From assembly GCF_963678635.1 (NCBI RefSeq), contig NC_087068.1, positions 12,346,027 to 12,406,026 on the forward strand: 60,000 nt of DNA. The letters are read 5' to 3'. The translations under genes were made by a program, and so were the position numbers. This stretch comes from Symsagittifera roscoffensis (Eukaryota > Xenacoelomorpha > Acoela > Convolutidae). Every line of letters starts with the position of its first letter. Within the stretch, counting starts at the first letter, position 1. Shown here piece by piece: positions 13,801-24,212 of the stretch. The notes beneath the pieces are model-generated. The model did no database searches and was not told the origin of the DNA. It worked only from the letters and a program-made list of their open reading frames with translations.

Positions 13801-16800
13801 GCAGCGGCATTTTATGCTGAGGGGCTTTTATGGATTAGCCGACATCCTGATCGTATTGGACGAGGTGCTCTTGCTAGAGATATCGAACTTTGCCAGGCAA
13901 CTCAAGTTCAGCCCAGTCATCGGGGACGATCACCCGGCGATAAACCAATTGACGGCCAGCTTGTGGTTTCGGAGCATGGAGGTGACGATCACAGGTTCCA
14001 CCGGCAAGTCTAGAGGCCCGAGCAACGAGAGAAAAAATGTGGTCGAAACGGAGAAACAATTAGAGTCGATGGCATATCGTCTGACGCAAGAGAATGGCTG
14101 GTGGCCATTCTTGACACCAAGGCTGGAGAACGCCACGAATAAGACGAGGGAGGAAGCACCACCCCTCGTGAAACAGGTCTGGAGTTTTCTGGAAAAACAA
14201 CTGGAGCTGGCCGAAGGAAGAGAAGTGACGGTGGCTAGATTTGTCTCGGCAGCCAATGAAGTGACGATTGGAGGGTTCTGGAGAGAACACGCAGAGGGTG
14301 AGCTGAGGACTAGAAGGGATCATGAGATTCTGAAGTTCTTGAGTCCTTGCTGGGGGAAAGAATTCATGGCAGAGATGTTCGGCACCAAAGCGACTATCTT
14401 TGGAGCCTTCGTGCAAGAGATACTGGGCATGCCCATCAGCCTGCTCTTGGCTTTATATCTGGTCTACCCCAGATATTTGTTCAACATGGGCCCAGCGTAC
14501 ATGTTTAGTCGAGGAGTGGAGACACTTCGGGTCGATGGGTATCTGGCACTAGTGCTCTTAACCCATGGGGAACTGGTATCATTTCACCGATTGATGAAAT
14601 ATGGGGAGCCCCTGTCAATGGGGAAGGTACACTCGAGTATCGACATGTCTTCCTACAAGTGTGCCGCGGGGTTGAAGACGCTGTTAGTGCAATACCTCAT
14701 GATGCAGAATCGGCACATGACGGGTGAAGAGAGGAACCCAAAATCGAGAGAAGAGTGGAAGAAGATGAATGGAGGTATGCCTCTATTGACGGACCTGTGC
14801 CTAGCAATGAGGTCGGACCCGATGGGGATAATCCGGGGTCTAGAGGAGGTGGTAACCTGCATTTACGGTCACGCAGTGACGTACGCATTTCCAGATCCCC
14901 TGGTGACAACGTATCGTTACTCTGTAACGCACTTGAGTCTTATCAGCGTACTGGATGGGACGGCGCTCAACTGGTGTCGGCAGGAGGTGCTCAGGGCACA
15001 AATGAGCAATACGGTACTCTTTGGAAAAGTGAAAGATGCCGAGTTGATAGTGTACAACTTCAGGGGACAGCTGCAATGTAGAATGGGAGGCAAACGCGAG
15101 GGCCCCATCGAGACATATCCCAAGTTCTGGAACTTGAACCCATTGGCAGCAGACGGACGGGAGATCTTGAGGATTCCTGCTTGGAAGGACAGCTTTGCAC
15201 TGGTTAAGAGGGAGCTGGAGGCCATAATGGAGAAAGAAATCCTGCCAGCCACCATGCCTGAGTTCCCGATAGTCAGGAGGATGACCTTAGGGATGAACAG
15301 TCCCTTAGTAGTTCCATCCATAATTGCGAGGATGACTACGGAGGAAATGCAGAAAGACTTCACTGATGGCTGGGACCCCCTGTTCGTCGGCTATACGGCG
15401 GCGGTTTATTTCCACACTAGCGAGGCGAAGATAAATTCGTGGACGACGCAAGCAAAAAAGAGGAGAGGCTCGCAGCCCCCCGGATTTGAGGTGCGAAAGG
15501 TCTTGAGAGCTCTTGAGCAGGAGGGACTTGAGAACATGCTACCAATATGGGATGATGGCAGGATGATCATGATGGAGGGGCATGTTGCATTGGTGGACGA
15601 CATGAAATTCGCGACACGAAAGTATAGGGCACCCTATGGCTTAGAACAGGTGGAAATGAGACAGGAGGGAAAAGAACTGGATGCAGCAGGTCAACTGTAT
15701 GTGGCCCTGACGGGAAGCGACATCATCACCACTGTCAGTAGATACACCTGGAGACAAGAGGAGTGGACCCGTGGAAGACCGGTTCAAATAAATTCTCGAG
15801 AGAAGAAGAGCTGAGTCAGAAGAAGAGAGTATGGATGAGACTCTCAGCGAAGCCGGCGAGGACATGGAAGTGGGGAATACGCCTGAACAAAGACCATCAG
15901 GGGAAGAGCTCACCACTCAAGAGCTGTTGAAAGACTTGAGCGAGGAGAATTGAGCAGATACTGCCACTCCACCTCTGACCCCGTCTCCCCGGAAGAATCT
16001 AGAATTGCCTTTGGCGAGCGAGACCTCCAATATGGGGATGATACTCTTGAGCTCGGATGAAAAGGAAAAGAATACTTTCGAAGGAAATAGGGACATTTTC
16101 CTGGGGTCTCTGAAGGACGATGCTTGGCAAGAGTTCTTGAAGGAATTCAATCAAGAAGTGGGCAGCGAGACGACGCTGGACAAATTCAAGGAGGATCTGT
16201 GGGACACAGTTGTGAAGTTTGGAGAACCGCTTCTGATAGGGACGGGCCTGGATGAGAAGGCAAGAAGGGAGCTGCTGAACAAGCTGATAGAGCTGAGGAA
16301 TTCCCGATCAAAGACTAGAGAAGAAAAATGTGAAGATAGCTCTACTCTGAAACAAAAAACTGTAGATAAAATAGTTGGTGATATAAAAGGGGATAAGGTT
16401 GGGACTAGTAATATGATTAAAAGTACTAATATCCTTAAGGCTCGAGCAGGGGGGAGGCAAGAGTTGGAAGGGTTGGAAGTAGACAGAGAGGTCGAATCAG
16501 TGATGATAACCACAACACCCTCGAGCAGAGATGTGAAGACTCGCAAGAGGAAGAGAGAAGTAGCGGGATTGAGTAGTCCTTCAGTGGATGCTGTCTCGGT
16601 AGGAAACTTGAGAGAGACGGCGCCCGTGGTTTTGGCGCGATGCAAGACAGCGGCATACAAGAGCAACACGGAGCTCAGAAGACCACTCGCAGTAGAGAGG
16701 GAAATAGAGGCTTCCATCAGTTCGACATCGGAGGAAGACTTCAAGCCCCAGAAGGTAAACGTGAAAAGAGGTTCAACGGACGGACAGACAGGGGAAGTAG

Positions 16801-19661
16801 ATGTCGGCAAGGAATGGGTCTCGAAGGGACACCAGGCCACGGGGAAGCAAGTGACGAGTGATCCACTGGAGAGGAGCAAGACGAGGAACACCTCCCGACC
16901 ATGGTGGGTGGCCCTCGAGACCTTGAAGGAAATGGAAGACTGCTTGAAGAAGTTGGACAGTGGAGTAGCTCGCAAACGACGCAATTGGGCCACCCAGCAA
17001 AAGGCCGAGGTTAACAAGATAGAATTGGCGAACCAGCTGAAGAGGTCCTGGCAGAACTTATTGAAGGATCATTTTGAAGAGGCAATGAGGACCCCCTCAT
17101 CAGCACCGCCATTGATGGCGAATCCCTTCGTTAGAACCGCAGGACAATTGATGTTCACCTGGAGTCTGGTGGGAATAGAGTTGGAGACGCTGACCTCGTA
17201 TGACAGGGTGAAATTGGGAAGCAAGAAGCTAGAAGTGTATCAAGCACTGATGCAGCACATGGCCAGGGATAATTCAGGCTTGAGCCTGGCTAGGAGGAAG
17301 GATGCCACATGTTTCTTGAGATGGATAATGTCAATGATGTCTGATAGCACCATCTTGGCGTGCTACCAAAGAGCAAGCGGAAGTAGAACCGTGGAGAAGA
17401 GAGTCTCAACGATCATCTTAAACGTATATCAGAGTACTGGAATAGAAAAGGAAGATGGTTCCAGACTATCCCTAGAGAACCACAGAAAGCTGGACGAGGT
17501 ACGGAGGTTTTACAATAAGAAGTTCGAAGAAGAACATGATGTTCACCGTAACCTGGCCTCGCCAGAGCAGTACTCGAGACTCAGTGAGAAGGGGGAATAC
17601 CAATACGTGTCGGGAGTGATGGGAATAGCCTACAACCCCTTCTTAGACTCAGAGACTGGAGGTGCTCACAGGAACCACGAGGTAGCGGAGCTGCTGAAGT
17701 TTTGGACAGAAAAATTAGTGGAAATAGACGCGGTGGAGAAAGAGAGGCCGAGCCTGGGCCTGATTCTTGAGAAAACACCGGAGGTGGTGAGCATACCGCG
17801 CTCGAACAAAAGAGTTGAAGTGAACATGGGTGATGGCAATGGCTTGTTGATCACGAATTTGGGAGTGGTATGGAAGTTACTAAGACCCTCCTGGTGCCCA
17901 CATCCCCACGCGAGTCTGATCGAGGAGACCACCGAACGGGTGAGGTTAGCTCCAACGGAAGATGAAGATTTGGCAAAGTTGAGTGTGGTGCACAAACTGA
18001 TCTTACCTCAGATGAAGGAGTCAGGCGAAAAGACGAACAATCTCGAGTCAGCAAAGAAGATGGAGCCGGGTAGCTGTCTGGATTCTACGTGTGGGAGTGG
18101 AGAGCACACCTGCGATGGACGATCATGTGTCAGGATACTGTCCTTTCAAAAAGAAGATCTGGTTACTTGGTTTGAAGACATAACGGAAAGGGAGAAAAGT
18201 GAAGTACAAATAGTGGCGGAGTGTTACGCGAGAACTACGGTGAACATAGCGACACCTCTCGGATTCTTCTCGAGAATGTGTAGTCTGCAGTCACTGGAGA
18301 GGCTAGAGTCTGAACACCATTTAGTGACGGCGTTGAGCGTGGAATCATGGCCTGGAGTGTTGCAGGTGACTCAAAATTATATCCGGAGCTGGAAGGTTGG
18401 TCTCGAGGCGGAAATGGGGTTTCCCATGAGCGAAGCTTATGGCCTGCCATTGAACGCAAAATCCCTGATAGGGTCAATGATGGCCAATTTGTGCGGAAGC
18501 CACTACCCACTGCACATGGCGATGGTGGAAGCATCCAACCAGAGAATATTGGTGGACAAGGCCTTCTCAGTGCCCAAGTGCGTGAGGTTGGCTCGGGTAT
18601 CGCATCACTCGCACAAGTTGATGAGGAAAATCAGAGGGATAGTACCGAAAGAGTTGAGAGATGACTTGAGTGAAATCTGGGGAGAAGAGCTTTTGAAGTT
18701 GGAAAGTGAGAACACAAGCGATCACGAGAGACAAAACGTGATCGGAAAACCTGTGGGGGGTACTCCAAACATGGGAGAGAACGACACGATGCATGAGAAA
18801 ATGATGGAGCTTGAGCCTCTCTTGGAAGCCTCGGGGGAGCGTAACCTCAGGAGCATTGAGATCACCCATGGAGAATGCCCATGCCACTGTTTGGCACAAA
18901 CGGTGTGGTATCCAGATCACAAGAACCTTTGTCTGGTGTGGGATATGGAAGAAATTCGGTCGATCAGATTACCGGATCACCGGCAGAAGTTGACGCTCTT
19001 AGTAGTGAGTACGATGCTGGCTCTGAGATGGATAGAAGAGAATATAACGAAGTATCGGGAAGCGAAGACGTCAACGGCTGAGTCAATATATGCGATAGAC
19101 TACAGCAGGAGACTCGAGTTGTTTGAGACTGCATGCAAAGTATTCGCCATACCAATGGAAATCAGACACGTATGGAGCCGTTTGAGGTACTTTCCATGGT
19201 TTCGAGCGACACTGACGTCTTGGTTATACATGACAACGAAATATCACATGAGAAAGCATCAAAAGGAGTATCGACAGTTCCAGGCCGAGATTGGGCCGGA
19301 AGCTTTCAAGAGACCCCTGTTAACCCATCGAAATGCGATCACGACAGGATGGAAAAGAGTGGGTAAAATGTCTAGAGACAATACCAAAGCGAGGGAATCG
19401 ATACTAGAGGAGGACTTGGCGAAGAACGTGAGCCTGAGCCTGCACAACTCCTTTTGTTTGAACCGGGAATCTAAGGTGAAGGCACTACCCAATCAGGCAA
19501 AGAGGTTGCAGGAGCAAAGGGAATGGATGCGATCCTATGAACAGCTGAAGGCTTGGGAGGAGATCGTGATTAGCTCCGATGATGAAGAAGAACTGTTGAG
19601 ACAGTTTGCCGTATCCAGTACTTCAGGGGACGGCACCTCCAAGGCGAAGAGTGCGAAATGA
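10807..19661 (+). pseudogene. Giant ORF2 with SGNH hydrolase domain, copy 1 (broken)
   Basis: Counterpart of the 2959-codon ORF2 of copy 2, starting at the same MADRFW methionine. Three pieces are in different frames. The first runs from 10807 to about 13815, where about 14 bp are missing relative to copy 2. The second runs to about 15715, where about 17 bp are missing. The third runs to 19661 and carries a TGA at 15951 where copy 2 has TGG. Otherwise the sequence is well kept: the SGNH blocks (GDS at 12055-12060, GTND near 12202, DGIHF near 12490), the cysteine clusters and the acidic tail are all present. Most differences from copy 2 are synonymous. Confidence 0.85.
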
Positions 19662-20089
19662 GCGGATGGGTCAAAGAGATCTTGAGTCTTGAGAGGGAAG
19701 GGAGGCTTGAGTGTGGATCCGGGTGAAACCTGGGTTCACGAAAAAGAAATTTTAACGAATCAGATATTGTTATTAATATGCTATATTTACTAAATAAGTG
19801 AAAATGCTGCACGACAATTTCCTGATTAAATGGGACAAAAGAAATTTTAAATAGTTGGCTTGAAAAGCGAGAATTCAAGGGTGCAGGTGTGTGCAGATTT
19901 TGTTTGCTGTTTAGCGATAGTGTGAAAATTTTACATGGCCGTGAATTTTGGGGTGTAGATAAGCTTAAGTCTGCTGCAAACTTCTGTAAATGACCACTGG
20001 CACTGTACCTTGAGCAACACTCGGTTTTCTGGGACTCACTGGCAGACGACAGCACGCGATGAGGACATCGATCTTGAGTCCGGGGAGTA
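19662..20089 (+). other. 3' UTR and polypurine tract, copy 1
   Basis: Non-coding; collinear with 41228-41657 of copy 2. It ends with tccggggagta, a short purine-rich tract directly before the LTR's TG and a plausible primer for plus-strand synthesis. Confidence 0.6.
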
Positions 20090-20774
20090 TGTACCAGTCG
20101 GTCATATTTGGGAGTTTGACCTTGAGAAAAACAAGAACGCTTAATTTTGGAGTGAAATTTGATTTTTCAAAAATTCGAATGGAGCCTGTCATGCACGATT
20201 TTCTCACGATAACTGAAAACCGAAAAAGAGAAATCAGAACGATCGAGTAACAATCGCGGGAAAGTTGCCAGATAAAGCAGTAGGAAATTGCCATTCGCAA
20301 TTTCCGTCACAATAAAACTAGAGTAGAGCTGTCCTATCTGAAACAGAAGGAAGCCTATTCCCGAGAATTGGACTTTTATTGCTCGACTGGATTATCATTC
20401 AAACTGGACTAGAGTGAACTTTCGATGGAAAGGTGGACAGCTTGAGTGTCCCAATGGTTCACGAGAAACTATACTCTAGAGTTCAAACTTGTTCCTGTTA
20501 TTGAAACTAACAAACATTAAACTCATTTAGTTACATTATTTAATTCTCGAGTTGTTTACTAACTTAATTACTCCCAGTTCTTGAGCGTGCTACGATGTGA
20601 GTACCCAATTTAGATTTCTAGAGTGTGTTTTATGATTGTTATAATGAAGTAAGGCGAGTTTTAGGTTGATCCATCTGAAATGGATCAAAATTCCACTGTC
20701 TAATAAAAAGTAACTTAATGGATTGTTCCCACCCGGTTTTTAACGGCGTTCATGTATTTTGGGTATCTAGAGAC
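20090..20774 (+). repeat. 3' LTR of copy 1, truncated by copy 2
   Basis: Starts with TGTACCAGTCGG after the polypurine tract and aligns to the first 690 bp of the copy 2 LTR at about 88% identity by eye. It breaks off after ttttgggtatctagagac exactly where a new TGTGCCAGTCGG begins. It includes the two short palindromes seen in the other LTRs (20283-20305 and 20666-20688) and an AATAAA at 20702. Confidence 0.8.
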
Positions 20775-22145
20775 TGTGCCAGTCGGTCATATTTGGAAGT
20801 TTGACCTTGAGAGAAGCAAAAAAACACTTGATTTTGGAGTGAAATTTAATTTTTCAAAATTTCGAATGGAACCTGTCATGCACGATTTTCTCGCGAGAAC
20901 TGAAAATCAGAAAAAGAGAGCAGAACAATTTCAGAACAATTGAGACACACACGCGGGAAAGTTGTAAGAAAAAGCAGTAGGAAATTGCTATTCGCAATTT
21001 CCATCACTATCATAATCGAGAGTAGAGCTGTCCCATCTGTGACAGAGACGAGAGCATTCCCACGAATTGGATTATAGCGACTGGAGTGTTATTCGGAACT
21101 GGACTAGAGTGAACCTTCGGTGGAAAGGTGGACAGCTTGAGTGTCCTAATGGTTCACAAGAAAACTATTGTCTAGAGTATAAACTCGTTCTCATTGTCAA
21201 AACTATAAAACATTAGACTCATTTAATTGCGTTATTTAATTCTTGAGTTAATTACCGACTGGATTATTTCCCACTTCTTGAGCGTGCTACTATGTGAGTA
21301 CAAATTTAAATTCCTAGAGTGTGTTTTATGATTGTTATGTTGAGGTAAGGCGAGTTTTAGGTTGATCCATCTGAAATGGATCAAAGTTACACTGTCTAAT
21401 AAAAAGTAACTTAACGGATTGTTCCAACCCGGTTTTTAACGGCGTTCATGTATTTTGGGTATCTAGAGACCTAAGTATGGGGACGTTTCTAATTCTAGAG
21501 TGGGGGGATATTTTAGTAGTAGCCTTTAAGCTGTAACGGGTCGTAGTCTCATGTCACAAGCGAACCGAACTGGCTCCGACCGTTCTTGAGGTAGAAAAAC
21601 ACAAGAGATGGTGTCCCTGACCCTTGAGCCAGTGGTTATAGGGCCTATTTTTCTTAAGTCTCATGTGTGACTGCAGTAGACGAATGTTACATAGTGTTTT
21701 TATGGCGCTCCTGGGTGTTTACGACATCAAGACTACGGAGTCGAACCCACTTGAGACAGCTTCGGGCTGAATGCCCATTCTAGAGTACCGGCGGTACGGT
21801 TCGACAGGAACGTGCAAACCTTCCGGTTGTACCGTGATAGCTTTTTAAGAAAACTCGAGAAAATTTCCTGGTACGCTCTCCGAACGAGGCTTAGCTAACC
21901 GAGTAAAGGGGGGCAACTAGGGAGACAAAAACACGAGCAAAAAGACAAAAAGCAAAACAAAAACCAAAAAAGGAATAGAAAAAGGAACAAAAACCATAAA
22001 ACGAAAAAAGACAGTGACTTTGACACCAGATTAGTTGGATCAAACCTTTATATTAATTAAATAGTATACCCATACTGTTTTACAAGTTCGATCGTTTCGA
22101 TCAACCTAGCAATTTAAACCAGTAAACTGAATAAAGTGCCCGAAG
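20775..22145 (+). repeat. 5' LTR of copy 2
   Basis: Begins TGTGCCAGTCGG and ends about ATAAAGTGCCCGAAG, just before a TGG that could open the primer-binding site. It pairs with 41658-43028; the differences are at about 21659, 21741 and in the A-run near 21950. It contains a 9-bp palindrome (20980-21002), a second 9-bp palindrome (21362-21384) followed by AATAAA at 21398, and another AATAAA at 22130. About fourteen CTNGAG hexamers all lie on this strand. The promoter cannot be placed with confidence. Confidence 0.88.
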
Positions 22146-22162
22146 TGGGGCGTCGTCAAGGG
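22146..22162 (+). promoter_or_regulatory. Putative primer-binding site
   Basis: TGGGGCGTCGTCAAGGG follows the LTR directly and starts with the TGG expected from a tRNA 3' CCA end. The implied discriminator base is C. I could not match the acceptor stem to a particular tRNA. The corresponding position after the 3' LTR differs after the first three bases, which fits a boundary here. Confidence 0.45.
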
Positions 22163-22185
22163 TTTTCAGATAGCTTGGAACTTAG

Positions 22186-22394
22186 CTGGACCAATAGGAG
22201 ACTTGACTGGAAGAGGTGACCAGCCGAGTGAGAAAGTGGTTCAGGGACACTTGAGCTGAACCAATAGGAGACTTGACTGGAAGAGGTGACCAGCCGAGTG
22301 GGAAAGTGGTTCAGGGACACTTGAGCTGAACCAATAGGAGACTGGACTGGAACAGGTGACCAGTCGAGTGGGAAAGCAGCCAAGATGGATTTGG
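22186..22394 (+). repeat. 70-bp direct repeat, about three units, in the leader
   Basis: ccaataggagac starts at 22191, 22261 and 22331, so the period is 70 bp. Units share gaggtgaccagccgagtg and, in the first two, ttcagggacacttgagctga. The third unit diverges after about 50 bp. No coding frame is convincing. Confidence 0.9.
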
Positions 22395-23196
22395 CAATTC
22401 TCGAGTTCTCAAGTTGGGCAGAACGGGTATCGTTAGAATCCACATTACATTATAGGAGATAAGTGTAAAATTGGATAAGCGAAATCCCCCAGTTTTGAGG
22501 AACGTTTTTACTTGAGCAGGCCTGGAAACAGGTCTACGGTTTTCTCTTGAGAGGTTTAGCACCCGGCGCTTAAAGTAATTTTTAGGCTTAAGAAGGGGGT
22601 CTAGAAAGGGGGGAGGTTAGAAGGGGGACTGGTTAAGTTAGAGGTTGGCGGTTGTAAATTGTAAAAAGGGGGAAATTAGAGTAACTAATTAGTCGACATC
22701 GTTGACTTAGTTACATTAGAAATTAACACGCGTTGGTAATATTATGTGGAGATCCAAAATTCAACTCGAGTTAAGACTGGTACGCTGGTTGGTTTGGTAG
22801 GGGGGACCGGATATAAACAGCTTTTGTGAAACCCCATAAGATCACTAGTGGGGGGGAGGAAAACGCGTGGCAATTAGGTACCAGACATTTTTTTCGACGA
22901 AAGGTAGACATTGGTCACCTTTGAATTTCAGGTGGGCTCATTTTTCTGTTTTTATTATTTTTCTTACTTAGATTTTTGTTGCATTTTAGTGAGGATTTGT
23001 GTTTGGTTTTATACGAACAGGTGATCACAAGATACCTGCGCACCTACATTGAAATAGAAACAACCAAAAAGAAGAGGGGGGTCAGCATTTGGCTTTTAAG
23101 AGAGGGTTTTTGGGAAAATTTTACTAGAGCTTGAGTGGTGGTACAAGGTACGGTGATTCAAGAAGACCCTACAACGAGGAAGACACTCCGTGACGA
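22395..23196 (+). other. Leader of copy 2 (non-coding, G-run rich)
   Basis: No gene is seen. Four runs of five or six G (22595, 22608, 22623, 22668) lie within about 80 bp. From 22788 the sequence is collinear with the start of the window. CTNGAG hexamers occur at about 22402, 22511, 22545, 22766 and 23124-23133. Confidence 0.65.
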
Positions 23197-23962
23197 GTCT
23201 TGGGACAGTACCGAAGAAGTCTTGGGACAGAGCAGTCTTGGGACAGTGGTCTTGGGACAGGGTCTTGGGACAGTGGTCTTGGGACAGGGTCTTGGGACAG
23301 TGGTCTTGGGACAGGGTCTTGGGACAGTGGTCTTGGGACAGTGGTCTTGGGACAGTGGTCTTGGGACAGGGTCTTGGGACAGTGGTCTTGGGACGGGGTC
23401 TTGGGACAGTGGTCTTGGGACAAGGGTCTTGGGACAGGGTCTTGGGACAGGGTCTTGGGACAGTGGTCTTGGGACAGGGTCTTGGGACAGGGGTCTTAGG
23501 ACAGTGGTCTTGGGACAGGGTCTTGGGACAGTGGTCTTGGGACAGGGTCTTGGGACAGTGGTCTTGGGACAGTGGTCTTGGGACAAGGGTCTTGGGACAC
23601 TAGTCTTGGGACACTAGCCTTGGGACACTGGTCTTGGGACACTGGTCTTGGGACAGTAGTCTTGGGACACTAGCCTTGGGACAGTAGTCTTGGGACACCA
23701 GCCTTGGGACACTGGTCTTGGGACACTACCCTTGGGACACTAGTCTTGGGACAGTAGTCTTGGGACACTAGCCTTGGGACACTAGTCTTGGGACACTAGC
23801 CTTGGGACACTGGTCTTGGGACACTACCCTTGGGACACTAGTCTTGGGACAGTAGTCTTGGGACAGTAGCCTTGGGACACTAGTCTTGGGACAGTAGTCT
23901 TGGTACAAGGGTCTTAGGACACTAGCGGAGAGTACTGTGATAGTGACGAATAGTCTTGGGAC
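23197..23962 (+). repeat. 14-bp minisatellite in the leader, copy 2
   Basis: Units are gtcttgggacagtg (14 bp) and gtcttgggacagg (13 bp), often alternating. From about 23590 the units change to cttgggacactag and agccttgggacac types. The 5'-to-3' change of unit type matches copy 1, although individual unit order differs, so the array is inherited and also rearranges internally. Confidence 0.95.
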
Positions 23963-24212
23963 GGTATAAAAATTTAAGTAGAATCACAACAAGTGTGTCT
24001 TAAGACAGAATAAGACAAATCGAAATAGGTACGGTTAAGACCAAATTAAGGAAAGTTTTTCGGAGGTTTTAGAAAGAGAATTGGATAAGGTTTTTAACAC
24101 GTTGTACAGAATTTGTTACAAAAAAAAAAAAAAAAAAATATTTTTTTTTACCCTTAGAATAGAATCGTGTATATAATAAAATTGTAAATAGGAGCAGTTG
24201 TAAATAGAAATA
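23963..24212 (+). other. Leader between minisatellite and gag, copy 2
   Basis: Non-coding. It contains a run of about 20 A followed by a T-run (24119-24150) that is not present at this length in copy 1. Confidence 0.6.

Larger units (their letters stand above)
1..20774 (+). mobile_element. Giant Ty3/Gypsy retrotransposon, copy 1 (decayed, 5' end outside window)
   Basis: This copy aligns along its whole length with copy 2, in the same gene order: leader, 14-bp minisatellite, Gag-Pol, spacer, giant ORF2, 3' UTR, LTR. The window starts inside its leader at the point matching about 22788 of copy 2, so its 5' LTR is not visible. Both frames are broken many times. Stops lie at 3270, 4038, 4977, 6552, 8885, 10284 and 15951. 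Frameshifts lie near 1730-1790, 6465, 9708, 13815 and 15715. Its RT region, missing from copy 2, is retained. By eye the coding parts are roughly nine-tenths identical to copy 2. The right end is the point where copy 2 begins within its 3' LTR. Confidence 0.9.

Noticed and set aside
23135-23617. 160-residue frame starting MVVQGTV, partly shared with copy 1 (366-614)
   Set aside because: It starts at GTG, not ATG, and most of it is minisatellite; the shared start is just conserved leader sequence.
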